Shown: piece after piece, positions 8,544 to 16,456 of the stretch
Position numbering within the stretch: position 1 is the first letter of the stretch
Layout of the letters: each line of letters starts with the position of its first letter
Origin: CAYRFU01 sp964423525
GTDB taxonomy: Bacteria > Vulcanimicrobiota > Xenobia > Xenobiales > JADMJV01
Assembly (NCBI GenBank): GCA_964423525.1
Contig: CAYRFU010000051.1
Coordinates: 1 to 26,244 of the forward strand
Length of the DNA stretch: 26,244 bases
Direction: 5' to 3'
Notes under the pieces: model-generated
Databases searched by the model: none
Seen by the model: the letters and a program-made list of their open reading frames with translations, nothing else
What the model was told of the DNA's origin: nothing
Made by a program: the position numbers and the translations under genes

Positions 8544-9124
8544 ATGCAGGTGAACCGTCTCCAACCCTCGCCCCCCCGGGCGAAACCCCGAGCCAGCCAG
8601 AGTAAGCCCAACCCCTGGGACGATCCTCGACCGTGGGAATCGTTTCAGCGCCCTACCAAGTTAGTGGGCTGGCAAGGCCCAACCGTCGCTCTGTCTCCGA
8701 TTCGATGGGGTTTCGACGAAGTGGGAGCCAATCCCGACGACTGGCCCCCTCACTTTTACGAAACGCTCCTCTCTCCCGGTCGTGTCAAAGCAGCCTATCT
8801 AGGGGTTCAGCATTTTCGAGGCCTGGGCCACAGCTTTCTAGTGCTGGAGTTTCCCGAAGACGCCCCCCTAACCGCCGCCAACGAGGTTGGCTAGGTCGCA
8901 CTCTGGGCGCCTTGTCAGACAGTTTTCTGTGGAGCCCGGCTTTGCGACTTGGGGGCCTGGCCGGAGGCGCCTTGGCGGCCCACGCCGCTGCTCCCGGTGG
9001 TTGGGTAGGCTTGGCTCTCACGGCAGCCGGCGCCTTCACAGGTCAATTCCTGGGCGGGATTCTGGCCGACGATATCGGCCTGAACTACAATGTCCACGAA
9101 ACCTCGGTTCGCGATTACTACTGA
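8544..9124 (+). CDS. Hypothetical protein with C-terminal Gly/Ala membrane hairpin, one frameshift
   Basis: The first 116 codons (from ATG 8544) end at a TAG at 8892, but frame 2 then continues with clear coding sequence to a TGA at 9122. A base missing from the C6 run at 8863-8868 would join them into one ~194-residue protein. The N-terminal part is Pro/Trp-rich and probably soluble (PNPWDDPRPWESFQRP, then LGHSFLVLEFPED). The C-terminal part is a Gly/Ala-rich hydrophobic hairpin (LRLGGLAGGALAAHAAAPGG, then TAAGAFTGQFLGG) followed by a short polar tail ending in YY. No family is recognised. The N-terminus shares the M-x-x-x-LQP opening with the propeller gene at 6379. Confidence 0.6.
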
Positions 9125-9139
9125 TCGGCTAAATTTGCC

Positions 9140-10519
9140 TTAAGGAGTCACCGCCAGCCTGGTGGCCTGTAGGCGGTCTGTTTCAAACTCCCGCGCGACG
9201 GTGCGAATGTGAACGAAGACCAGGGCGGTGGCGACCCCGCCGGTGACAAGATTGGCGGTCAGGATGCCGCCAAAAAGCCCCACCAGACCGGCCAGCTGAG
9301 TGCCCAACCAGGCTAGCGGTATGGCCAGGACAAACAGACGCACCACAATGACAGCCGACGCTCTCAAAGGCCGGTTGATGGCGTTGAAAGTGTTGGTGAC
9401 CATCAGAGCCGCTCCCAGAAAACCGTAGCTCCACGGCACCAGTCGCAAGTAGGCGACCAGGGAGGCCTGAACCTGGGGGTCCTGGCTGAAGACCCCAGCC
9501 AGAGGTTGAGCCACCACGGCCAGCAGAGTGGCCACCCCCAGCCCCCAACCGAGAGAGAAGGTATAGCCCAGCTTGAGCCCATCCACAATGCGACCACACT
9601 GGCGGGCTCCGAAGTTCTGGCCCACAAAGGGTGAAAGAGAAGCGGCTACCGCGAAAACACCGATCAAACTCAGAGCCTCGATGCGACCGGCCACGCCGTA
9701 GGCACCCACCGCATCTTTTCCGAAGCCGGCCACCATTCTGGTCAACACACCGCCCGAGAGCGGTACCAGGACGTTGGTTGCCGCCGCCGGAACACCGACG
9801 CTGAGAACTTTCCTCCAAGCGTCCAAGACGCCACCACAAAAGGGCGAAGTCAGCATACGATAACGGAGGTGAAGGAAGTAGTAAGCGCCCAAGAAGGCGG
9901 CCAACCAACTACAGCAAGTGGCCAGGGCTGCCCCACGCAACTCGAGCCGGGGAAAGGGACCGAGCCCGAAAATCAGCAGCGGGTCGAGGGCGACATTGAC
10001 CAGACCAGCCACCATCATGATGACGGCTGGGGTTTTTGTGTCTCCCGTCGCTCGTAAGGCCGAGTTCCCGACCATGGGAATGACCAGCAGCCCTACCCCC
10101 AGGAACCAGGGCACCATGTAGTCTCGAATCAGGGGTAAAAGCTCGGGCTTGGCGCCCAACCCCTTAAAGAGCGGTTCGAGGGTGGCAAGACCCACCAGGG
10201 CCACCACCACCACTAAGAGGAAGGCCAGCACCAAACTATGGGTCGTGAGGCGCTTGACCTCTTCTTGATCGCCCTGACCGATGGCTTGAGAGATGACCGA
10301 GGTCGCCCCCGTACCCATACCCATAGCCAGGTTTTGGACGAAGAAGGCTACCGGAAAACAGAACCCCATGGCTGCTAGCTCATCAGCTCCGAGTTGGCCG
10401 ACGAAATAGGTGTCGACCACGGTGAAAAGGATAATGGCCGCGATCCCAAAGAACATCGGCACGGCCATCCGCCGAAGTTGTTCGGCAACTGGCCCCTCGG
10501 TGAGGGTCTGTTTGCTCAC
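9140..10519 (-). CDS. MATE-family multidrug/metabolite exporter
   Basis: The 459 residues and about 12 hydrophobic helices are standard for multidrug and toxic compound extrusion proteins, which export cationic or organic compounds in exchange for Na+ or H+ across the inner membrane. The N-terminal run LRRMAVPMFFGIAAIILFTV, then DTYFVGQLG, and the loop ALRATGDTKTPAVIM, then NVALDPLLIFGLG, are characteristic, and the two halves show the usual internal duplication. GTG start at 10519 with GGGAG four bases upstream. It is the last gene of a minus-strand unit with the genes at 10569 and 10742, 49 bp downstream of the small protein. Substrate unknown. Stop is TAA. Confidence 0.93.
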   Translation of the reverse strand: MSKQTLTEGPVAEQLRRMAVPMFFGIAAIILFTVVDTYFVGQLGADELAAMGFCFPVAFFVQNLAMGMGTGATSVISQAIGQGDQEEVKRLTTHSLVLAFLLVVVVALVGLATLEPLFKGLGAKPELLPLIRDYMVPWFLGVGLLVIPMVGNSALRATGDTKTPAVIMMVAGLVNVALDPLLIFGLGPFPRLELRGAALATCCSWLAAFLGAYYFLHLRYRMLTSPFCGGVLDAWRKVLSVGVPAAATNVLVPLSGGVLTRMVAGFGKDAVGAYGVAGRIEALSLIGVFAVAASLSPFVGQNFGARQCGRIVDGLKLGYTFSLGWGLGVATLLAVVAQPLAGVFSQDPQVQASLVAYLRLVPWSYGFLGAALMVTNTFNAINRPLRASAVIVVRLFVLAIPLAWLGTQLAGLVGLFGGILTANLVTGGVATALVFVHIRTVAREFETDRLQATRLAVTP

Positions 10520-10568
10520 TCCGCTCCCGTTCGTCCCACCCCCTTACTTTTTTCCGGGGGCGGCGATT

Positions 10569-10745
10569 CTAAACGGAATCGAATTTGGAGCTGTCGAGAA
10601 TGTCAGCGGCCACCGAGCTCACCCCGTCGAGGAGGGCCTGGAAGGCCTGGTCGAATTGGGTCCGGACTTGGGAGTGTCGCGGTCCTTCGTCTTCAAAGAC
10701 CTCAAGCGGTAGGTCCTTTACCCAGTCTGACCTTTTCTCTTTCAT
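10569..10745 (-). CDS. Small acidic protein, 58 residues
   Basis: A short gene supported by three signs: GGGGAGGGG six bases before the ATG at 10745, a four-base ATGA overlap with the stop of the upstream gene (translational coupling), and amphipathic helical sequence (QFDQAFQALLDGVSSVAADI). The N-terminus is basic (MKEKRSDWVKD) and the rest acidic. No family is recognised. It lies between a HEAT-like protein and a MATE exporter, so it may be an adaptor to one of them; that is inference from position only. Confidence 0.6.
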   Translation of the reverse strand: MKEKRSDWVKDLPLEVFEDEGPRHSQVRTQFDQAFQALLDGVSSVAADILDSSKFDSV

Positions 10746-11718
10746 AATCCCCTCCCCGGGCTGGCTCGTCTGAGTATCGCCTCAGCGTTCTTCATCATAA
10801 CACAATTATCGGTTGGATGCTTGAGCACCCACTTAGCTGCGTCCAGTTGGAGCGGGCTGGGGTCATCCCAACACAAGTCGTCAAAAGCCTTTCTGGCCAC
10901 CACAGGGTCCGGATCGCGAAGTAAACGCCCGTATAGGTCAGGGTCCCGTCCGCCCTCTAGTTCGGCCAGCGTGGCGGCAGCGTTGACTCGCTCTGAGGGG
11001 GAACACCCGTCGTCGGAAATGGTATCTCGAAGGGCCTGCTCCAGGGGCTGGCGAGTCCAGGGAATTCCCCGGCTAGCCAGCTGCAGCGCCCACTCCGGTC
11101 CAGCATCGCGCTGCATCTCCTCAAGAACTTCACAGCTCGGCTCTCCCGAACTCAGCTCCTGCCGCCAGCGTTGTTCCTTGCTGGCCTGAGCCTGGTCGGC
11201 CCTCTTGAGGTTGCGAGCAAGATAGTCCATCCCCACTTTGTCCGAGACGGGGTCCTGACTGGAGTTGACGTAACAGACTGCATCCCACTCAGGAGCCTCC
11301 TCAGAAAGCGCGAAAGCCTTGCCCACGTCGCACCAACGAGGCTCGTGGTCGCCCACCTGAGCTTTGAAGCGAACGGTCGGCTGGTCCTCTCCTCCCACCC
11401 GGGTGTTGCTGATCTGCCAGGGCTGGCGCCATCCGTCAGCTAACTTGGAGAGAGCTCTGAACAGCTTCGGGTGGTCGGCCAACTGGACCTCGAGGGTCCG
11501 CTCCCCTTGCTGAATCTGAACCGGGATTTTGTCACGCCGATGCGCTCAAGCCAAAGGCCGTATTGGCGCTTCTGAAGCTGAAGGTCAGACAACGAAGAGG
11601 ATTCCCCGCTGGAGAGTTTGGCGCCGTAGTCCAAAACGTCAGAGACCCCCTCCGAGCTGGAGTCGGCGAACCGGAAAAAGCCGTAGTTGCTCCAAGTGTA
11701 GACCCCAAGTTTTTCCAC
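10742..11718 (-). CDS. HEAT-like repeat protein, one frameshift
   Basis: Two overlapping reading frames form one ~325-residue protein. The upstream part (GTG 11718; the frame is open further, to about 11790) reads as a beta-rich domain (KLGVYTWSNYGFFRFADSSS) and runs to IGVTK. The downstream frame takes over with IPVQIQQGERTLEVQLADHP. Restoring one A to the A4 run (T4 on the plus strand, 11527-11530) makes the join exact. The C-terminal ~110 residues look like alpha-helical HEAT-type repeats (SERVNAAATLAELEGG, DPDPVVARKAFDDLCWDDPS), usually a protein-interaction surface. Tightly coupled to the 58-residue gene downstream. No enzymatic motif seen. The true start is uncertain. Confidence 0.65.
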
Positions 11719-11846
11719 GCCGCCAGAGCCCCGGACCTGGTTGTGACCTGCCCGGAAAGTGAGCCGGCTACGAGACTACCATCCTGTCCCGGGTCAGCCT
11801 ACCCTACCGCCCTTAACAAGACCTGAAGGTCGCTCTTCCGGCCGGG

Positions 11847-12482
11847 TCAGTCTGGAGAGCTTTGCCTCAAAGTGGCTCCCGCAGCCTGGACCAGGGCCGA
11901 GAAGGCCCGGTCGACTTTGTCGCTCCATTCGATCGGCGTGGCTTCATAGGTGAACTCGTAGGCGACCTCTCCATCGTGCACCAGGTAACGATGACAGCCC
12001 GTCACTCTGTGCTCCAGAGCGACGCAACTGCCCAGTTGAACCCGTTCACCGGGTTGCCGAACCACCCAATCGGTCACCTTCTCGTTCAGACGAGTAGGGC
12101 CGGCTAGACAGAACCGGATTGTCTGACCACCACAGTTCCACTCGTGCGGATTCAGGGTTGGCCGCCAGCCGGCACCCGGGAACTCCAACGGAATGTCAAA
12201 GCGAGGGAGTAGCTGCTTCAGCCTGGGCGAGAAACGGGGCAGGTTCACCTGCAGTTGGAGGTCTGGGCAGTCTGATGCACCGAGATGAAAGCAGGCGTCG
12301 CCTCCAGCGTAGAGCCACTCGTCGGAAGGGGAGTCTGGCACCTCGGCCAGATAGTTGGGCACCAGCTCACTCAGTTGATGGGGGAAGCTCTGGTGGTCGC
12401 ACCACCACATCTCGAGGGCGTCAGCCATACGGCGAAGTGCCAGCCTGGCCAGGGTCAAGCAGGTTTGTTGATCTCTTTTCAT
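11847..12482 (-). CDS. Hypothetical protein in sigma-factor operon
   Basis: About 211 residues. The ATG at 12482 has AAGGAG five bases upstream; that ribosome site abuts the stop of the preceding gene, only 11 bp away, so the two are one operon. A frame extension to 12539 has no support. The first ~50 residues have the pattern seen in type II secretion pseudopilin-like and related proteins: a helix (LARLALRRMADALEMWW), then F/YPxxLxxLVPxYLxxVPDSP, then W-x-Y. There is no pilin-type hydrophobic leader, so it is not a pilin. The rest is beta-rich with several cysteines. Function unknown; context links it to the membrane anti-sigma-like protein, whose own C-terminus contains a similar YPDTLQAL segment. 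Confidence 0.7.
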   Translation of the reverse strand: MKRDQQTCLTLARLALRRMADALEMWWCDHQSFPHQLSELVPNYLAEVPDSPSDEWLYAGGDACFHLGASDCPDLQLQVNLPRFSPRLKQLLPRFDIPLEFPGAGWRPTLNPHEWNCGGQTIRFCLAGPTRLNEKVTDWVVRQPGERVQLGSCVALEHRVTGCHRYLVHDGEVAYEFTYEATPIEWSDKVDRAFSALVQAAGATLRQSSPD

Positions 12483-12493
12483 GGGGCTCCTTC

Positions 12494-14524
12494 CTAATGA
12501 AACCGTTCGTCGGGAGTGGGTCGACCCAGCAGGAACCACCGGTTCCCTGCGGAGCGAAGCGAATAGGTTTCCGCCTCAGGTTGATAGTGAAAGGCGTTGC
12601 CGGTGAGATAGTCGACCGGTTGACGCGATAGAGCTTGGAGGGTGTCGGGATAGTGGGCGTGAGTCTGGCGAAACTTCTCCAGCAAGACCACTGTTCGCAA
12701 CCCCTCCAAACGAGTCAACTCGGCCGCAAAATGTTGCTCGGTTCGACTTGAGTAGGTGGCAAAGGTCTGTAAGAAAGGTGAGAACGGCAGGGTGTCGATA
12801 AGCTGGTAGAAATCCTTTCCGTTGAGGCCGTAGACGCGGTCACGTTGGGCGAGGTAGACAGACCTGTAGAGTCGACGCTCCTGGGCTATTATGAATTTCG
12901 GTAGCGCGGCCAGCCGGTCAAGCTCCTCGGGAAGGCCTTCCCTATCCCCAACCCTGAGGTAATCCAGCAGCTCGAGAGTGCTCCAAAACTCGATGTCGTG
13001 GGCTCTTCCGAAGTTGTCCGGGCTAAATTCAACCCGTTCTAGTCCAGCCTCAAGCAGGGCCCATTGGGTGGGCGACAAGGTCGTCTCACGGGTGAGCGAG
13101 AGCAGCCCGTCGAGGGCACCTCGAGTGAACGAAAGGGCCACCATCTCGTGAATCAGCCCGGCCTGTCCACTTTGACGAACTCCGAGGTGAAGTTCGGCCA
13201 GGTAGGCTCTCAAAGCCGAATCGATTCGGTTTTGACGTCGGAAGTGTTCCCCAGCCGTCTCCAGACTCAGGGCCAGTCGTCGGATCTTGGCATAATCGGG
13301 AAGCTGCCAGTGATCAAAAGGATAGTAAGGGGCCGATGAAAACTCAGGTTGGGCCAGGGCCTCTTCCGGTTCCGGGAGGAGATTCTCCAACTGTTTCAAG
13401 CTCTCCTCGAATTCTGTCTGGCCAAGAGAACTAGGGGGGACAGGCCAGAATCGAGCCAGGCTGACCTCCGACGAATCCAGTTGCTCCAGAAAGACAAACC
13501 CGTTCTGCTCGGGCGGAATCTCTTCAGCTTGAGCCACGCGGTGGGCGATCTCCGCCAGGATTGCCTCGGCACGGGCCGGCTCCTCGAGTTCAACAGCGAA
13601 CGCCTGGGACAGAAACAGCCAACCGGCCAGAGCAAAAAAGCTGGTCGTGATGCCGAGCCCCACGAGCGTCTTTCCAACGATGGCTCCCAGCGGCTCCCAC
13701 CGCGATCTGGCGGGGTCAAAAGCGAGAGCGTAGAGGCCAAAGAAAAGACCGGCCCCGGCTCCGTAGGTCAGTCCCGCAGTGCTGTTCCAAGAGGGGAGAT
13801 CCCACCTCAGGGTATGGGTGACGAGATCAAACCAGAAGGCCGACCGTGCACTGGAGGGAATCGTTGCGATCAGCAGACCAGTCCCAGCACCGAGGCTCGA
13901 ACAGAGGAGAAGGGAACCGAAGCGGTAGCGGGCACAGCGGCCGGTTAGCTGAGTAAAGAGTCTGGCCAGTTGAGAGCCGAGAAAAAGAGCCAGAGCCAGG
14001 CCGACTCCTGAAGCAACCAAAAGGCATTGCTCCCAGTTGTCTCTGAGACTCCAGCTTAGACGACACAGACCCAGGGTGGCCAAGCCGCCGTGGAGCCCAA
14101 CCAGGGCCACCAGGATCCCTCCTGGCAAAAGCAAAAGCGACTGGCGACTTCGGCGGGNNNNNNNNNNTCCGCCCGCCCCGAAAAACCAGAGCACGCACGC
14201 CACGAACCCTTCCCACCACGGCCGGCCCAGGTGGGCTAGCCAGATAGGCAGGATGAGCGTAACCAGACTGAGACCAACCAGAGGCCCAGGCTTAGGGCTC
14301 CAAAGGGGACGAGTGAGCCATTCTAGCCACCTCGGGCGAGTCGCCTCGAGGATAGAAGCGGCGGTCTTCGAAGCGAAGTCTGACAGCATCGGCTCGTCGC
14401 TCGCGAGCTCACCTCTGAGGCGATCCAGGTGGACACGGGCAGCCTCAAATTCGGGACTAAGTTCAGGAGCGGCCCCCTCTCCATCAAGCCAGGCGGAGAA
14501 CTCCTCGAAGCTAGTTGGATTCAT
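12494..14524 (-). CDS. Large membrane protein with anti-sigma-like N-terminus
   Basis: About 670 residues, interrupted by ten Ns at 14158-14167. Residues 1-25 (FEEFSAWLDGE) and the following ~50 residues resemble the cytosolic sigma-binding region of anti-sigma factors, without the zinc ligands. Residues ~75-310 hold several hydrophobic helices. The C-terminal ~350 residues are soluble, helical and Trp/Tyr-rich, and end in a pseudopilin-like YPDTLQAL segment. The ATG at 14524 overlaps the sigma-factor reading frame, which ends at 14511, so the pair is translationally coupled, the usual arrangement for ECF sigma and anti-sigma genes. I infer that it holds the sigma factor at the membrane and senses an envelope signal. 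The function of the C-terminal part is unknown. Confidence 0.65.
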   Translation of the reverse strand: MNPTSFEEFSAWLDGEGAAPELSPEFEAARVHLDRLRGELASDEPMLSDFASKTAASILEATRPRWLEWLTRPLWSPKPGPLVGLSLVTLILPIWLAHLGRPWWEGFVACVLWFFGAGGXXXXRRSRQSLLLLPGGILVALVGLHGGLATLGLCRLSWSLRDNWEQCLLVASGVGLALALFLGSQLARLFTQLTGRCARYRFGSLLLCSSLGAGTGLLIATIPSSARSAFWFDLVTHTLRWDLPSWNSTAGLTYGAGAGLFFGLYALAFDPARSRWEPLGAIVGKTLVGLGITTSFFALAGWLFLSQAFAVELEEPARAEAILAEIAHRVAQAEEIPPEQNGFVFLEQLDSSEVSLARFWPVPPSSLGQTEFEESLKQLENLLPEPEEALAQPEFSSAPYYPFDHWQLPDYAKIRRLALSLETAGEHFRRQNRIDSALRAYLAELHLGVRQSGQAGLIHEMVALSFTRGALDGLLSLTRETTLSPTQWALLEAGLERVEFSPDNFGRAHDIEFWSTLELLDYLRVGDREGLPEELDRLAALPKFIIAQERRLYRSVYLAQRDRVYGLNGKDFYQLIDTLPFSPFLQTFATYSSRTEQHFAAELTRLEGLRTVVLLEKFRQTHAHYPDTLQALSRQPVDYLTGNAFHYQPEAETYSLRSAGNRWFLLGRPTPDERFH
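14158..14167. other. Assembly gap (10 Ns)
   Basis: Fixed-length run of ten Ns within the membrane part of the anti-sigma-like gene. The flanks are GC-rich and partly complementary (cggcggg on the left, tccgcccgcc on the right), which suggests a hairpin that stopped assembly or sequencing. The true gap length is unknown; the frame happens to be maintained. Confidence 0.95.
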
Positions 14525-15082
14525 CAGGCACCTCCATCATCATTCTGAGAAATCGTTGACGAGCTTTGGCCAACCTCGACTTGATAGTGCCTATCGGGAC
14601 AGACAGGGCCCGAGCCATCTCTTGATAGCTGCATTGACACACTTCTCGTAAGGTCAGAACTGTCTGATCTTGAGCCGGAAGCTGGGCTTAGGCTTGTCGG
14701 ACCGTCAGCTTCTCGATCGGGTCGACGGTAGAAGCAGCCATTTCAGCGACGGCCTCAAGAGAACTTTCCTCACGTGTTTTCGCAACAGGTCGAGACAACA
14801 GTTGCTGACCAGCCGGAAGAACCAGCTTCGATAGGCCTGCGGTTGGCGCAACTGATCGACCTTGCGATAGACCAGTAGATACGCCTCTTGCAAAGCGTCC
14901 TGGCTGAGTTGGGGGTCGCGAAGATAAGAGAGGGCCAGCTTATAGGCGGCTTGCTGGGTTTGCTCGATGAAAGGCTCCAGGGCGCTACTGTCCCCGGCTT
15001 GCAGCCTTCTTATCAGCTCCGCCACTGGGCACCTATCCGAAGACGCGCTCATTCTAGTGTAAACTGTCCAAGAGGTATCCAA
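14511..15082 (-). pseudogene. ECF-type RNA polymerase sigma factor, frameshift plus in-frame TAA
   Basis: TTG start at 15082 with AAAGGAGG four bases upstream. Region 2 is clear (SYLRDPQLSQDALQEAYL, then YRKVDQLRQPQAYRSWFFRL) and would contact the -10 element. After LLRK the frame is lost; adding one A to the A4 run (T4 on plus, 14777-14780) restores it and gives a linker ending in IEKLTVRQA. A TAA (14690-14688) interrupts, and region 4 then follows in the same frame (LPAQDQTVLTLREV, then SYQEMARALSVPIGTIKSRL), a proper helix-turn-helix. The stop at 14513-14511 overlaps the anti-sigma-like start. With both lesions the product would lack region 4. One may be a sequencing error; the TAA is a substitution and harder to dismiss. 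Confidence 0.8.
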
Positions 15083-15086
15083 ATCG

Positions 15087-15094
15087 CCTCCTTT
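15087..15094 (-). promoter_or_regulatory. Ribosome binding site that fixes the sigma-factor TTG start
   Basis: AAAGGAGG on the minus strand, four bases before the TTG at 15082. The internal ATG at 15052 has no such site, so the TTG is preferred. Confidence 0.65.
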
Positions 15095-15101
15095 CCCCCA
15101 A

Positions 15102-15130
15102 GAGACGATCGCTAGAGCGATTTTGTTCGC
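15102..15130 (-). promoter_or_regulatory. Candidate ECF-type promoter of the sigma operon
   Basis: On the minus strand GCGAAC (15130-15125), a 17-bp spacer and CGTCTC (15107-15102) resemble the GGAAC/CGTC pattern of ECF sigma promoters, with one mismatch in the core of the -35. It lies about 20 bp before the TTG start, suggesting autoregulation by the encoded sigma factor. Pattern match only. Confidence 0.3.
15108..15121. promoter_or_regulatory. Palindrome in the divergent promoter region
   Basis: ATCGC-taga-GCGAT (extendable to six pairs with a two-base centre) sits exactly inside the spacer of the candidate ECF promoter, between the divergent sigma and GHKL genes. It could be an operator; the run TTTT that follows it also allows a weak terminator. 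Low certainty. Confidence 0.3.
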
Positions 15131-15166
15131 GCCAAACGATATCTTCTTTGGCCACGTGGTCGCCGG

Positions 15167-16408
15167 GTGCGGCGAGGGAGAACCACCCTAGCGTGGAACC
15201 TCGAAGCAGTGGAAAAGGACGAGATTACCCTCGATCAGTTACTCGAATCGATGCGCTCCCAAGGCCGAGAAGATTCCTCAGGCGTATTCTCCCTCTCCCC
15301 AGGGAAGGCTCTCGAGAAGCTAAGAGACTTCCGTTTGCCGAAGGAGGATTACTATATCCTGAAGTTGGTTCAATCGGCGGTCGCGGCCGGTGCCTCCCGG
15401 GTGGAGGTCACCTGCACCCCAACCCGGGTCGAATTGAGTCACGATGGTGACCCGCTAGGGGTCGACTCGATGCCGGACTTGCTGGCCATTATGGTCGACT
15501 CGGGGCAGCAACAAGAGGCTCGAGAACTCTATCATCTAGCGGCCGGGGTGGTGGGCTCTCTAGCCGTTTCGCCCAGACACCTGTTGGTCGAGTCATGGGA
15601 TGGGCAAGCCGGCCTGTCCCATCGTTGGTCGGCCGATTCCTGGTTGACCCGCGAGCTCACCACCTCACCAGATTGGTCAGTCAGGTTCGGGCTCGCGCGA
15701 CGGGTGGGGGAAGTGGTCAGCCAGTAATACAACCTGGCTTTTTCCGACGTATTCGACCTGCTCACTCGCAACCCAAACATCAAGAATCGCGAGGAAGCGG
15801 CTATCTACGAGCGGTGCGTCTATCTCCCGCTGGATTTTCGAATCAACGGCAGGCCGGTCAAAGCGACTCAGTTCGGTCAACCACGTTTCCCCGGCTACAG
15901 CATCCAGCAAGACCCCAGTCCTGGACTCACCCGGGTTCCCTGGATTCATCTGCTCAAGAACCGACACGCCTACATTGAGGGCTCTGTTCACAAGAAGCAC
16001 CATCTCGTCGAGTTTCACTTCGGAGCCGACGACGACTACCCGGCCAGTGTACCCGTTCCTTTCAGCCAGGCTACCTACTGCCAGAGTCGGGTCGAGAGGG
16101 GCCAGCGGTGCCGGGCCTGGCTGGCCATCGAGTCGGAGATGAAGCCCGGAGCTCGTATCACCTACGTCGATGACGGAGTGACCCTCTGTCAAAAGCGTCA
16201 TCAGCTCGGGTGTCCCGGAGTGGTGGGGGTCTATTCGGCTGAGCCCTTAACCAAAGATTTGACCGGCTTCGGCCTGGTCGAAGACCAGAGATATCGTGAC
16301 CATTTAGAGTGGTTACGGGCCAGAGTGCCAGAATTGAGGCAAGGCCTGCAGAGCCAACTCAACCGCATCCCCTTCAGCTCGAGTGAACTGCAACGACTCC
16401 GAAGTTAA
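15167..16408 (+). pseudogene. GHKL/HSP90-like ATPase-fold protein with in-frame TAA
   Basis: Coding continues in one frame from about 15167 to a TAA at 16406, broken once by a TAA at 15725-15727 after VGEVVSQ. Without it the protein is ~413 residues. Residues ~40-150 have the layout of a GHKL domain as in HSP90-like proteins: FSLSPGKALEKLRDFRLP, then YYILKLVQSAVAAGA (the helix that normally carries the ATP-site residues), then VELSHDGDPL in the place of the DxGxG loop. The canonical Asn and Gly motifs are weak, so ATP binding is doubtful. The C-terminal half is a mixed alpha/beta domain. Start uncertain (GTG 15167 or 15209, neither with a strong ribosome site). It is divergent from the sigma operon across 84 bp. 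Confidence 0.6.
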
Positions 16409-16456
16409 CCTGGGGCGGCTCCGGGTTAGCTAAGAGCATGTCAACATAACGTTGGA

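Noticed and set aside
8863..8868. Programmed -1 frameshift at the C6 run
   Set aside because: No stimulatory hairpin or true slippery heptamer was seen, and similar breaks at other homopolymers suggest errors instead.
14688..16408. Two in-frame TAA codons could mean TAA is reassigned to an amino acid
   Set aside because: TAA is used as the natural stop in several intact genes here (the MATE gene at 9140, the gene ending at 5698, the cupin gene at 24012), so reassignment is not supported.
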